DNA of 64,000 nucleotides, taken from NCBI GenBank assembly GCA_905178155.1, contig CAJINV010000004.1, positions 9,873,570 to 9,937,569 of the forward strand. The letters are read 5' to 3'. The notes below the pieces were generated by a model. The model did not search any database and was not told the DNA's origin. It was given only the letters and a program-made list of their open reading frames with translations. Shown here piece by piece: positions 22,395-32,694 of the stretch; positions within the stretch are counted from its first letter, which is position 1; every line of letters starts with the position of its first letter. The DNA comes from Amoebophrya sp. A120. Lineage: Eukaryota > Sar > Dinophyceae > Syndiniales > Amoebophryaceae. A program made the position numbers and the translations under genes.

Positions 22395-25300
22395 ATGGCC
22401 TTCCACAAAACCGCTCCCGGTTTCCTCGAGGTCCAGGAGGTGCCCACTTTCGACCGGAAAAACGTAAAAGTCCCGAAAACCTCCGTCGTGCGCTCGCATG
22501 AAGTCCAAAAGTGGATCCAGAAGCGCCGGGGTGCACTGGCCAAGCAGAAAGCCGGAGCAGGTTCCAGCTCGAGCTCCTCTTCTTCCAGCACTCCCTTCGG
22601 CAATAAACAAGCTTCCCCGGACAAGAAAAACCTCCAGGCCGGCGAGGAGGGCTTTCTCCGGTTGCTCTGGAAGACCATCGACTACGACGGAAATGAGTAC
22701 ATCGACGCGGACGAACTGGAGCTCATTGTCGGCGCGATGCGGTTGTGCTTCTACTCTGTTTTCTATTTCGGCGAAACGTCCGACCGCCAGCGGTACCGGA
22801 CGGTGCGCGCGCGGCAGCAGCTCCAGTCGCAGGGCGGAATTCTAGGGGGCGCGGGCAACGAGGCGAAGATGCTCGGTTTTTCCTCCAACGTGCCGCTGTT
22901 TCTCGGCAAGGACAAGGTTGGCACCATGAAGGACATGCTGGGGGCCACCCACGCGCAGCAGACCACCGGCGCGACCATGTTCGACGCGGCGAGCGTGTTG
23001 ATGCAGCAGGAGGGCAGCAAGCCGGCGGGCGGGCTGAAGAGCAGCGGGTTTGCGAAGTTCCGGAAAGCCGCGGCCGGGGGTGCTGGTAATGATGCGAACA
23101 ACAATGGCTCATCCCCGAACGGCAGGTCGTCCACCGTTTCCCTAGACGGGATGGGCACTTCTTTCTCCACCGCGATGAACGAAAAAGAATTGACGCCAAC
23201 CACCTTAGTACCCGAAAACGCCACGGCCATCAAGGAGCCGCTCGACCCGCTGCCGGACGACGCGGCGATGGAGAGTCTGCAGCGGAGGCTCGACACGATT
23301 GAGATCCGCTTGTCCGACAAGGAAATTGCGGCGAAAAACGCCCACGCGCGGAAGTTCCGGGGGGAGTTCGAGGGCATGCTGGACGACATCAACGACGGGG
23401 TGTCGTTTCTAGCGGACAAGGCCGATTTGGGCGAGGACTACCAGACTGAGTTGTCCAACCAACAAGTCCAACGCTACGAGGACAGCGGCGCGGGGTTGGT
23501 GGACGAGCTGCACCAGAAAATCACCTCGGAGGAGAGGATCGGGGAGATTTTGAAGGAGCTCTCCTTTCTACGAATTGCAAAAGTATCGTATTCGTATAAA
23601 TGCATTACAAATTTCCTCAGCATGAGAAATGAAATTTGTAATGCGGATTTGCTTTCAGAAAAAAATTTGTAATGCATTATGGCAATACGAGTACGATACT
23701 TTTGCACAGGATACTTTCGCGGGTACTGCAACGTGAATGACGACGCGCAGAAGCTGCAGGACCAATTTATAACCTGCTCTGGTGTTTTTACAATCTCAAA
23801 CGTTACGTATAGAGTTTGGAAATCTGTGATGCAAGATTGCATGATCTAGCCAAGTCTCATAGGATTGCGCATGACAAGTTCCGGAGCCCTAAACCCCATG
23901 ACAATCTGGCGAAATTTGTATTGCAAAAAGTGGAATGCTTTGCGAGTCTTTCATGCTCATCATGCAACACGACAAATTCCAGATTCTATTGTAACGTTTG
24001 GGATTGTAACGTTTGAGCAAGTCATACAATTCCCCGGGTTTTTCGACTCGTTCCTTAACAACGTGATCCTGCAGTACCGCGGCGAGTCGGAGCTGCAGGC
24101 GCCGCACAGCTCGGACGGCGGCACGCAGTTGCTGAAGTCGCACCGAGCCATTTTGGACGCGGTGGACGACATTCACTTGAAGCTGCAAAAAAAGTCCGGG
24201 GAGAAGCCGATCCTGTGGCCGGAGTTTGTGGACATCTTGCGGCCCTTGTGCCGCAAGGAGATTGACGAGGATTTGATGTACGCGGCGTTACCCTTGCACC
24301 TGCTCGTGCAGGACTGTCTCCGGAAAAAGGAGTTTGCGCGGTTGGGCACGGAATACAATTTTCGCACGCAGTATCCACAGTAAATTTCCCGTACATCACG
24401 TACAAATGCCGTTTCTGCATGGCAAAGCTTCCCTTCGATCCTGTTCAGCATGACAAGTTGTCTGCGCTAAGTTAGTGAAATTTGTGATGCATCATGTTGT
24501 ACATGTACGGGAAATTTGTATTGCATACGCAGCAATACGCGGAGGCGTACAAGATGAAGTTGAAACGTCCGGTCGATACCGATCTTCGGTCCCGCTCCCC
24601 GACGATGAAGACCGGGGAAAACCTCCCGTCGAAGTGGTTCGCCGGGAAGAAGGGTCAAAGAGTGTCGCAGCTGTCGCCACAGCGGAAATCGCCGGTAAAA
24701 GAGTGGGAGAATTACGTCGAGGAGGAGAGAATGGCGAAGTTGTTACGGAAAAAGAACAACCGAGAGAATGGTGAGGACGAAGACGAAACGATGATCTCCT
24801 CCCCGCCTTTGACCCCGGCGAGCTCGGTGAGACGGTCCCAGTCCCCCTCTTTAGTCACCACGACCACCGGCACCGCCGCGACCGGGTCGCAGGCGACGCG
24901 GAACAGCCAGCGAAACAAGCACGTCCTGCAGACCGCGAACGCCAGCTTGCAGCATCAGTTGTCGAGCCACGAGCCGAGCCTGCAGACCACGCTAACCGGG
25001 TCAAAAACGACGATCACGTCGGACGAGCAGGACCAGAAAAAGCAAGTGCCGGTGGTGGCCAAGCGGCCGTTCCAAACGATCGCGTTTTTGAAATTCGGGT
25101 CCCGGGTATCAAATCAGCCAATGGGGATCGGCGGCGGAAATCAACTTCTGGCGGCTGCTGTTGGTGGCGCAGGCGTGACTAAGAATGGAAGCCTGCCCGT
25201 CGGAGTCTACAATCGGTCGCAGTCGGATCTGGAAGAGGAATCTCAGCAGACCTACTGCCGCTGCTCCTTGCACGAGAAGGACGGCGACAGCTTTCCGCAC

Positions 25301-28300
25301 GGCCCCCCCGTCTTGGCGCGGGGCATGGGCGCGACGGTGTTCGGTCCGCCAAAAACCTCCTCCCTCGCAACCACCTACCACCTGACCGCGCCCCCCGCGG
25401 TCGGCGCGGAGGGGAAGGGGGAAGACCGGCCAGGAATGATCGCGCTCTGGAGCTTCCCCGGGTTTCTGGATTTGTACAAAACAAGAATGCGAAGCCGACA
25501 GGCGTCGTCCTTGTCGGAACGCGGCGTCGGGTCCTCACCGAGTAGAAGCAACTCGCTGCTCGCAAATCTGACCGGAGGTGGAGGCGGCAATACGCCCGGA
25601 GGATCTACTGCTTCGCCCTCGAAAAACAGTCCGGTGAAGCGAGGCAGCGCAGCGACAGTGCAGTCTTCGCCCTCTCCCAGCGCGAATAAGGGCCGAGGGG
25701 GAACAGCAGCTTCCCCAGCAAGTAGACCACCCACCGCTCCTGTGGTTGCCCTGAGCAGGCCAAAGAAGCCGAAAGTGCCCTTCAAGGTGCCACCGGAAAT
25801 GTCAGGGTCATCTTCCAATGCCAACAATGACAATGACAACAATAACGGCAAAAAATCTTCCTCGAAGGCTACGAAAAGTGCGAAAAAAGAGAAAAATCCG
25901 CCGTTTGTCGTGCAACACTGCATGAATGTGTACGGATTGTGCCTGCAGGCCGTGGAGATAGTCGGGAAAAGACGGTATCCAAGAAAAAAACGTTGTTAGT
26001 GTAAATTTGTGATGCTCAACAACATGCAAGATGATTGCGTCTGTCATGCTTAGCATGCGTCGCAGGGTCCATTAAAGGGCGCTTTCACGTACTATCTGCG
26101 CGTGACAGGTTTTTGCTGTCATGCCAGACAAATTTGTAAATGCTGTTCCTCCAAAAAAGTTACACCTACAATGTTTTTTTCTTGGATAGACGGAGAGATT
26201 TGGACACGAGAAACTGGAACGACATGTTTCAGTCGAAATCGGACGGCACGGTGTACGCGCTCCGGGGAGAAGGTACTGTAATAATAATATCGTGCGGACT
26301 GCTGCGTGGATGAACTACATCGCATTTCTTTGGTCTTATAGTTCGTTGCTTCATCATCTGCATGGTGACTCGTTTTTGCATGGTAGGTATTCCTGCAACT
26401 ACATGTACAGGCAGCGATAAGCAACAACTGTATGCAAAAATACATCGAAGTGAAGCTGAAGTCGAAACCTTGATCAACACAGGCCCAAGTTCGTCCCTGA
26501 TGCAGTTGAGTTCGGAGGACGGAGTTTTCCTCCCCTTGACCTACAACGAGCAAGTGTGTGGTCCCTGGAGCCGAGCGAAAAACCAGCTGGTAACCGACAT
26601 TTGCGGCGATCTGTTCGTGACCAAACGCATTCCCCAGCGCACCGCGACCGCAAAACCCTTGCAGGGGTTGTACAAGTGGGGGTTGTTCGTGAGCACGAGC
26701 CAAGCCAAAACGCAGGACAACACGTTCGAGGATTTGGGCCCGGTTTCGCTTGATTTCGACGAGCAGACGGGGGAAGCAATTGCGGTAGCGAACGGGATAT
26801 CCTGTGCAAAAGTATCGTACGCGTATTGCAATCATGCATTGCAAATCTTTCTTGTAAGGTAAATCAGCATTGCAAATTTTATCTCTCATGCTGAGGAAAT
26901 TTGTAATGCATTTTGATTTTCGTTTATACGAGTACGATACTTTTGCAATTCATACGGGAGCACGCCCGCGTTCGGCAACTTCGGACCCAAATTTCCGAAC
27001 GGGGAGCCGGAGCTTATGGCATTCTCAAACGTTACATTCTCAACTGTTACATGAATTTGTCATGCAAAAGTACCTTGAGCCGGCAGATGATCGAGCTGCT
27101 TCGCATGACAAATTTCGGAAGGGCTAGACAGCATCTAAATGTGCGCCAAACTTGTAATGCAAAAGGCGCAATCTTCCTCCTTTCACTTTTGCCAGTCTTG
27201 CATTACAAATTCATGTAACAGTTGAGAATGTAACATTTGAGAACTCCATAGAGCTGCTGCTGCAGTGGGATCCCCAGACGGAGAGGGTGCTGCCCATCGG
27301 CTATCAAAATGAAAAATCCCCCCACCCCATATCAAAACGGAAATTTGTGATGCTGATTTGGGGCCACAAATCAGCTTTGTATTGCAGAAAGGCATTGCGG
27401 CCAGATCCCCAGGCTAGGTAGAGGCGCATGTGTCTAGCTGTTCAGCATGGCAAACGCTTCCCCTTTAGGCCCAACAGCATGACAAATCGCTTCCATAATG
27501 GAACGGAAGCTTCTGCCCTTGTCTTCTTGCAAGACAGATGTGATTTGTGACCTCAAATCCGCAACACAAATTTTTCTAAACTTGCCTTTTCAATATGGGG
27601 AGGGGGGATTTTTCCTCTCAATATCGGCGGCTGGCGTGGCTATTTCGCCGTGGAGCACACGGCGAGCCAATTTCTGACCGTGATCAGCGTGAAGGACGTC
27701 AAGTCGGTGCAGCAGTACCGTGCGCAGGGCGACCCTATTAAGTTGAATCCCGTCATGAAACGCATCGCGCCCCTGCGCCAAATCCGGCAATTTTCCTGCG
27801 GACTGGAGTTCGCGGCCTGGCTGGAGGGGGAAAACACCGTGCGGCTGCTTGGCTGCAACGATTTCGGGCAGTGCGGCATCAATCCGGAGCTGGACCACGC
27901 GCACTACATGCACGAACCCCAGTTTCTACCCTTCACGGAGGAAAAGTATGAGTGCTGAGTTTTGTGCTTTATTGACAACCGCAGGACATGGCAGATCGTA
28001 CTCGTAGAAAAAACATGTTGAAAGATAGAGATAAACGAAGAAATGTTGCGCGTATTGATGATGCGATCGAGGACAACTACGTAAACCACACACAGCCCGC
28101 CACCCAGATCCATCGCCCAGCTGGAGGTCGGCGCCGAGTTCGGCATGATTCTCGCCGCCGGCAGCCACAGCGTGTTCACCTGGGGCCGCGGGGAGGTGGG
28201 CCAGCTGGGCAACGGCACCTTCAGCGCCAGTCACGTCGCCGTGGAGATCACGCGGAAGGTGTTGGACCGGCCTTCCTACGAGTCCCAGGTCGCGGACTAC

Positions 28301-28720
28301 CTGGCGTCCGCGGTCAACTCCGCGCAGGAAAGAAGCTTGCTGGCGGGGGGCGACAACGAGGACCAAAACAAGAACGATAATGGTACTAAACCTGCCGCCG
28401 CCTCCCCCTCCCCCTCCTCAGCGAACCTGCTGACCTCTTCCTACGCCGACTCCGCGGTTTCGATCCACGTGGGCGCGCATACGGTGCTGCTCCGCGCGCC
28501 CGAGGTGTGGGCCGTGTGGGGTCGCGTGTGCGAGTTCGACATGAGCATCCCGTTTTTGATGCCGGCGGTCGAGGTGGTCTCGGCCTTGCTGGACTTCAAG
28601 GGCTTCTACCGGGATTCTCCGTACGATTCCACCGTGGTAATACCGCCTGGGGCGTCCTGCACAGAGTTGCTGGTCAACGACCAAGGGATCGTGGTCAAGC
28701 GCACCTGTGTGCTGAAGTGA
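22395..28720 (+). CDS. EF-hand and RCC1-repeat protein, 1500 aa
   Basis: Exons 22395-23568, 23719-23767, 24032-24371, 24533-25975, 26194-26272, 26411-26797, 26960-27014, 27256-27301, 27629-27945 and 28108-28720 sum to 4503 nt (1500 aa plus stop). Near residue 95 an EF-hand calcium-binding loop (DYDGNEYIDADE) is followed by the expected hydrophobic helix. A central Ser/Gly-rich disordered region (24560-25880) precedes the C-terminal third, which carries RCC1-type blade motifs: LLGCNDFGQCGINPE, then VGAEFGMILAAGSHSVFTWGRGEVGQLGNG, then IHVGAHTVLLRAPEVWAVWG. Only three or four blades are visible, fewer than the seven of a full propeller. A Ca2+-sensing regulatory or scaffold role is inference. 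No signal peptide. Seven introners plus two GT-AG introns interrupt it. Confidence 0.85.
23569..23713. mobile_element. Introner 20, family B
   Basis: 145 bp. Perfect repeats CTTTC / CTTTC. Starts TACGAATTGCAAAAGTATCG (the only copy beginning TAC); ends GATACTTTTGCACAGGATA. Joins LKELSF|RGYCNVND. Confidence 0.91.
23768..24026. mobile_element. Introner 21, family G
   Basis: 259 bp. Perfect repeats CAATT / CAATT. Ends TATAACCTGCTC and, complemented, TATGACTTGCTC, with AATCTCAAACGTTAC / GTAACGTTTGGGATT inside. Shares the CTCAAACGTTAC block with family E. Joins KLQDQF|PGFFDSF. Confidence 0.9.
24372..24527. mobile_element. Introner 22, family F
   Basis: 156 bp. Perfect repeats CGCAG / CGCAG. Starts TATCCACAGTAAATTTCCCG; ends CGGGAAATTTGTATTGCATA. 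Joins YNFRTQ|QYAEAYK. Confidence 0.93.
25976..26188. mobile_element. Introner 23, family K
   Basis: 213 bp. Perfect repeats GACGG / GACGG. Ends TATCCAAGAAAAAAACGTTG and, complemented, TATCCAAGAAAAAAACATTG. Joins VGKRR|RDLDTRNW. Confidence 0.93.
26273..26410 (+). other. Canonical GT-AG intron (EF-hand/RCC1 gene)
   Basis: 138 bp, GTACTG...TACAG. No inverted or direct repeats at its ends. Joins YALRGE|GSDKQQLYAK in frame. Confidence 0.85.
26798..26954. mobile_element. Introner 24, family B
   Basis: 157 bp. Perfect repeats CGGGA / CGGGA. Starts TATCCTGTGCAAAAGTATCG; ends GATACTTTTGCAATTCATA. Joins VANG|STPAFGNF. Confidence 0.93.
27015..27250. mobile_element. Introner 25, family E
   Basis: 236 bp. 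Perfect repeats GAGCT / GAGCT. Inverted ends of about 50 bp, beginning TATGGCATTCTCAAACGTTA and ending TAACATTTGAGAACTCCATA. Flanking exons are 55 and 46 nt. Joins GEPEL|LLQWDPQ. Confidence 0.93.
27302..27623. mobile_element. Introner 26, family C
   Basis: 322 bp. Perfect repeats TCGGC / TCGGC. Starts TATCAAAATGAAAAATCCCC; ends GGGGGGATTTTTCCTCTCAATA. Same family as introner 4. Joins LPIG|GWRGYFAVE. Confidence 0.93.
27946..28107 (+). other. Canonical GT-AG intron (EF-hand/RCC1 gene)
   Basis: 162 bp, GTATGA...CACCCAG. Joins FTEE|KSIAQLEVGAEF in frame, restoring an RCC1 blade. No terminal repeats. Confidence 0.8.
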
Positions 28721-29301
28721 TATTAGTAATCGGCAGCAAGCGGACGGTAATATCGATGCTGGGTCCGGTCGGGCGACGGTCATCTTCTCCGGTCGTCCCT
28801 GCCTCCAGTGCACTGGTTGCAGCTCCTTCGTGTATCGTCCTCGGGTTTGTCTTTTGATCGCTAAGAGATCAAGAACTACTTAAAACTGAAATGAACAAAA
28901 GTAGCTTCTCTATGAAAAAATGAGGATGCCAGAGAGAGAGATAGAAGAAGATCTTTGTGTTGCTACAACAAAATGAACTAGACCACGAGGTCTTGTCTAA
29001 AATAAACGCCGCTTCGTCCGCTGGTGTTGAGCTTCAAACCAAGACGTAGCATAGAAGAGTTCCTTTTGCGATGGCAGCCTGCTGTGCAGTTCTCAGTGTC
29101 AGTAGATCTTCATGGTGCGCATAATGTGCATCAGCCTCTTATGCAAAATCGTCGCATGATGCGGAGGGCGAGGGAAGTGGTATCGGTCTCACCTGACCAC
29201 GTCTAACGAGAATCCATGATGAAACTGCCTGTGACAGGGGAGATTTACGTCGACGATAGAAAAACAAAAGTTTCTATCTACCTACGTACGACTAAATCAA
29301 G
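28721..29301. other. Intergenic region, no gene seen
   Basis: AT-rich stretch without a long frame. An ATG at 29216 opens a frame that cannot be joined in phase with the downstream exons, so the next gene is started at 29302. Confidence 0.5.
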
Positions 29302-31142
29302 ATGTACCGTTCCGCGGCGTCTAAGTACGAAAACCGCGTGGTCTATCCAGGAAAAAACACCCACCCCCATCCAATTTGTCATGCAAAAAATGCATAAACT
29401 CCAGTGTTTGCGATGCAAAAAATGGATGGGGATGGGTGTTTTTTCCTGGATATGGTCGCGATGCACGAAGATTCCACCGCTGGTGAAGACCACCACAACA
29501 ACTACGATAACAACAGCATGAGAAATAGCACCTCAACACCCAGGCCCCCCTTCGATTTCGAGAAGGCCAACGCGGTGATTCGGGCTTTTCTGCAGCGGCA
29601 TCCGAAAATTCTCGGGCAGCCCGGGCCGGACCCGGACCACGAGAAGTGGAAAAAGCAAAAGCTGCACAAGGACCCAATGAATGACCTCCACAGAAAGCCC
29701 ATATCCACAGTAAATTTCCCGTACACGTACAAATGCGGTCTCTGCATGACAAAACTTGGCTTCGATCCTAGTTTAGCGATGACAAGTTATTTTACGCTCC
29801 TAATATGGTGAAATTTGTGATGCCTCTTGTACGTGTACGGGGAATTTGTATTGCATAGCCCACACACGTGCCCTACTACCCGCTAGTTAGTGCCAACACT
29901 GCCTACGAGGACGCTGGCACGTCGAACGGACTGATTATGCAGGTTATGAAAGTGAACAACTCCCCCTCCCCCTCATTTGTGTTGCATGAACAGCAAGACA
30001 ATCACCAGCACACGTGGAGCCAATGCATGACAAATTTGTGTGCCTAATATAGTACTGTTTGGCCTTCCGGAGTTTGTCATGCAAACAGTGCTACAAGGCA
30101 GCGACTGGATTTGGTTTTGCATGACAAATGAGGGGAGGGGGAGTTGTGCACTGTCATACAGGTGGAGATGCACGCACAAGTGGCGACGGTGCTTGCCGCC
30201 TTCGTCTTCGCCGCGCTGATTGCGGAGTCTCCCTCCCAGCTTTACGAGGGGTCCGCGACGCCGACGCTCAAGTGCGAACTGTTTCGCGTGTCCGAGCTGG
30301 CGATGAGCATCGTGGACCAGGTGCGGGTCTTTTTCATCGGTTGGATCCTCTGCTCCTTCATCGTCCTCTTGCTCTGCTTCCTCGGCCTGCAGGAGTACCT
30401 GACAACCCGCGCCGGGCGGAAATATTTCCGGGTTTGGTGCCCAACATTGAACAGCCAGTGTCTGTGGTATCCACCTGTGGTGCTGCAAAAGTATCGCAAT
30501 CGTACTTCGACTTCTTCCTTGCGTCCAATTCGATACAGCATCAACAGCATTACAAGTCGCACCCTTCTACGTGTAGCTGAAGCTGCAGCAGGACAAGCTG
30601 CATTCTTTGTCGTTCGCCAAGAAGAAGAGCATCAACATTGAAATGAAATATACGCAATTCAGTCCGCACGCTCGCAGTGCGTTGCAGTTTTTACTTTTGC
30701 CCCGACGCAGCTGCATATCTGGATGGTAAACACCATTCTCGTGTTTCTCCTCGTCGTCCCCTTGTATGTCGTCAAATACTTCGGGTTTTCGGTGATCTTT
30801 TTCCTCACCTGTGCGATATCCTTCTACTGGATCGCCACCCTGTTTAAGCACTTCGAGGCCTACACGGATCTGGCCAGCTTGTTGAACAACATCGAACTTG
30901 GCGTGGACTCGTCCGACCCGGAGAGTTCTTACCGCCCGGACGGCTGGTCGCACTCCGCGATGGCACGGCACGTTTTCACCAAGAGGTTTCAGGACCGGCG
31001 AAAGGCACAGCAACACGACGCGGCGTGGTGGGAAAAGCATGGATGGGACGACGACGTGTGCGATAAGGATAACATTGTGACGTTCTTTGACGCTAGAGAC
31101 GGACATGATCATGAACCAGGAGACATGGCGAGAGGGGAGTGA
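29302..31142 (+). CDS. Multi-pass membrane protein, unrecognised (~363 aa)
   Basis: Proposed exons 29302-29343, 29458-29701, 29863-29944, 30164-30467 and 30723-31142 total 1092 nt. The N-terminal half is polar with a PFDFEKANAVIRAFLQRHP helix. Four hydrophobic segments follow: VATVLAAFVFAALIAE, VFFIGWILCSFIVLLLCFLGL, ILVFLLVVPLYVVKYFGF and VIFFLTCAISFYWIATLF. The C-terminus is acidic and His-rich. No family recognised. The start MYRSAASKYENRVV is chosen because only its frame meets the downstream exons after introner 27 is removed. The 30468-30717 junction is the weakest: an alternative with two shorter introns and a 27-nt exon (30577-30603, KLQQDKLH) is also in frame. Confidence 0.72.
29344..29452. 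mobile_element. Introner 27, family H (mini-introner)
   Basis: 109 bp, the shortest. Perfect repeats TGGTC / TGGTC. Almost a pure hairpin: TATCCAGGAAAAAACACCCA at the left and its exact complement at the right, with TTTGTCATGC inside. Joins ENRVV|AMHEDS. Confidence 0.93.
29702..29857. mobile_element. Introner 28, family F
   Basis: 156 bp, the same length and ends as introner 22. Perfect repeats GCCCA / GCCCA. Starts TATCCACAGTAAATTTCCCG; ends GGAATTTGTATTGCATA. Joins LHRKP|THVPYYP. Confidence 0.93.
29945..30158. mobile_element. Introner 29, family I
   Basis: 214 bp. Perfect repeats CAGGT / CAGGT. Ends TATGAAAGTGAACAACTCCC and, complemented, TATGACAGTGCACAACTCCC. Joins LIMQV|EMHAQVAT. Confidence 0.93.
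30468..30717. mobile_element. Introner 30, degenerate family B (tentative)
   Basis: 250 bp. Repeats TGTGG / TCTGG. The left end has the B motif GCAAAAGTATCG after TATCC; the right end keeps only ACTTTTGC and a terminal CATA. Frame is preserved (NSQCLW|MVNTILVF). Part of the interior (30577-30690) reads as plausible coding sequence, so this may be two smaller introns around a tiny exon. Confidence 0.5.
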
Positions 31143-32694
31143 TAGATAGAACAGCTACACGACCGAGAAGCGGGTGGTAACGTACTAAAGCAATTCTGCA
31201 GCTGCGCCTCTGGCGAGGAACTCGTGTCTACATGCTTCCTTTTGCTTTCCCTTTCACGAGGACCAGGGTTGTTTTCTGGATGCGAGTGCGATCTGCAGCT
31301 CACGTCTAGCAGAAACGACATCAACATTCAAATTTACTAGACACAGAAAAAGAACATAAAAAGGAAGTTTCAAAAACAGTGAACGAATGTGCTACAGCTG
31401 CAAAGCGACTACTGCCACTGCTCCTAAACTTCTCCATTCCGATGTTCACTGTCCAAAAGCCTTTTGGTACACAAGACGCTGGCCGCCAAGAAGATACATA
31501 TTGCGGCCAGGGAAACTCGTAGCTTGTCCGTCTTGTTTGTACTTGTTGTCTTCGCGCCAAGACCGCGGCGCAGCAAAAGGTCCTTGAATCTCGTTCATAT
31601 TCTTCGTCATGACCACACAAAATCCAGATCCTTGAACAATGATCCATGCAAAAAAAAAAGATGATGTTGGAATATTGGATAGTCAAAATGCCACCCGACA
31701 AGATGATTTCGACCACCTCCTCCTGCTGCCCGTTGCTTTTTATCTCTCCGCTGCTGGTTCATCCTTACCCAAAGAAAGGAACCGTGGGAAACGACGCAGA
31801 GGATACCTTAGGCCCAAGCAAACGTGTTGGTTTCCCCTGCAGTATGGTTCAGTGGCAACACGAGAACTTCGAAGGTTTGAAGCAATTGTTGCACCAGCGG
31901 ACGCGACCCTGACCCAATAGTGGTCATGTTACCGCTGCAAGTACAACAAAAGTCACAGGCTCCTTCAGCTGGTGCTTCTGAAGATGAGCAAAATGAAAAT
32001 CAAACCCAACCTCCTTCACCGGGGGAAGAGGTGCGCGGACGTGGACGCGCGCGAACATCCAAGGGGTTTTCAAGGCGAAAATGCGAAACGATTTGTGGTC
32101 GCAAGACCGACAGCTGTACGCCTTCTCGCAGCACGCGCCGCGGGCGCACCAGATCTATTCTGGGCAAAAGTGTTCATCCTCTCGTTGGAAAGTGCGGTTG
32201 ATCTGCCGTGACTCACACCGTTTCTTCAGTAACAGCTTTATTGCATGAACATGGTCGAGTGCTACAGCATAAGTATATGCATTTTACATCTTACTTGAAG
32301 TTCAAGCTGTCGCCATCCTACTATCGCAAGATTGGGGGCTTTTGCAAGGCATAACTTCGAGATCCTCTTGTTCCGGTGTTGTACGTTCGGGAACGGTTTC
32401 TGGGTTATCCGGGCGCAAAGCATTCTCTATTTCCTTAGAATCAGGGTCAGGACCGAAATTGTGTTGCGACCACGGAAGTAGAAGCAAGATGATGAATAAT
32501 TGCAGTTCACATAATTTTGATTTTCGACTTCGTATCTCGCGTACAGTGTTCTCGTCACGAAGCATGTAAACTGAGGAGTTTTCATTCTGAAATGCCAGAC
32601 CCTGAAACTGAGGAACAAAAAACATTAATGAACTTCAAGTGCATATTATTGCAGCTCTTCATCGGGCAGCAGCACTTCTAGTGGCACCGCTGGC
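31143..32694. other. Intergenic region with doubtful small ORFs
   Basis: Frames at 31646-31912 (88 codons) and 31920-32201 (93 codons, including GASEDEQNENQTQPPSPGEE) could belong to a small multi-exon gene, but no convincing splice joins them and no domain is visible. The remainder is AT-rich. Confidence 0.35.

Noticed and set aside
29216-29343. Start of the membrane protein at the ATG of 29216
   Set aside because: Its frame does not meet the downstream exon frame after introner 27 is removed; the frame starting at 29302 does.
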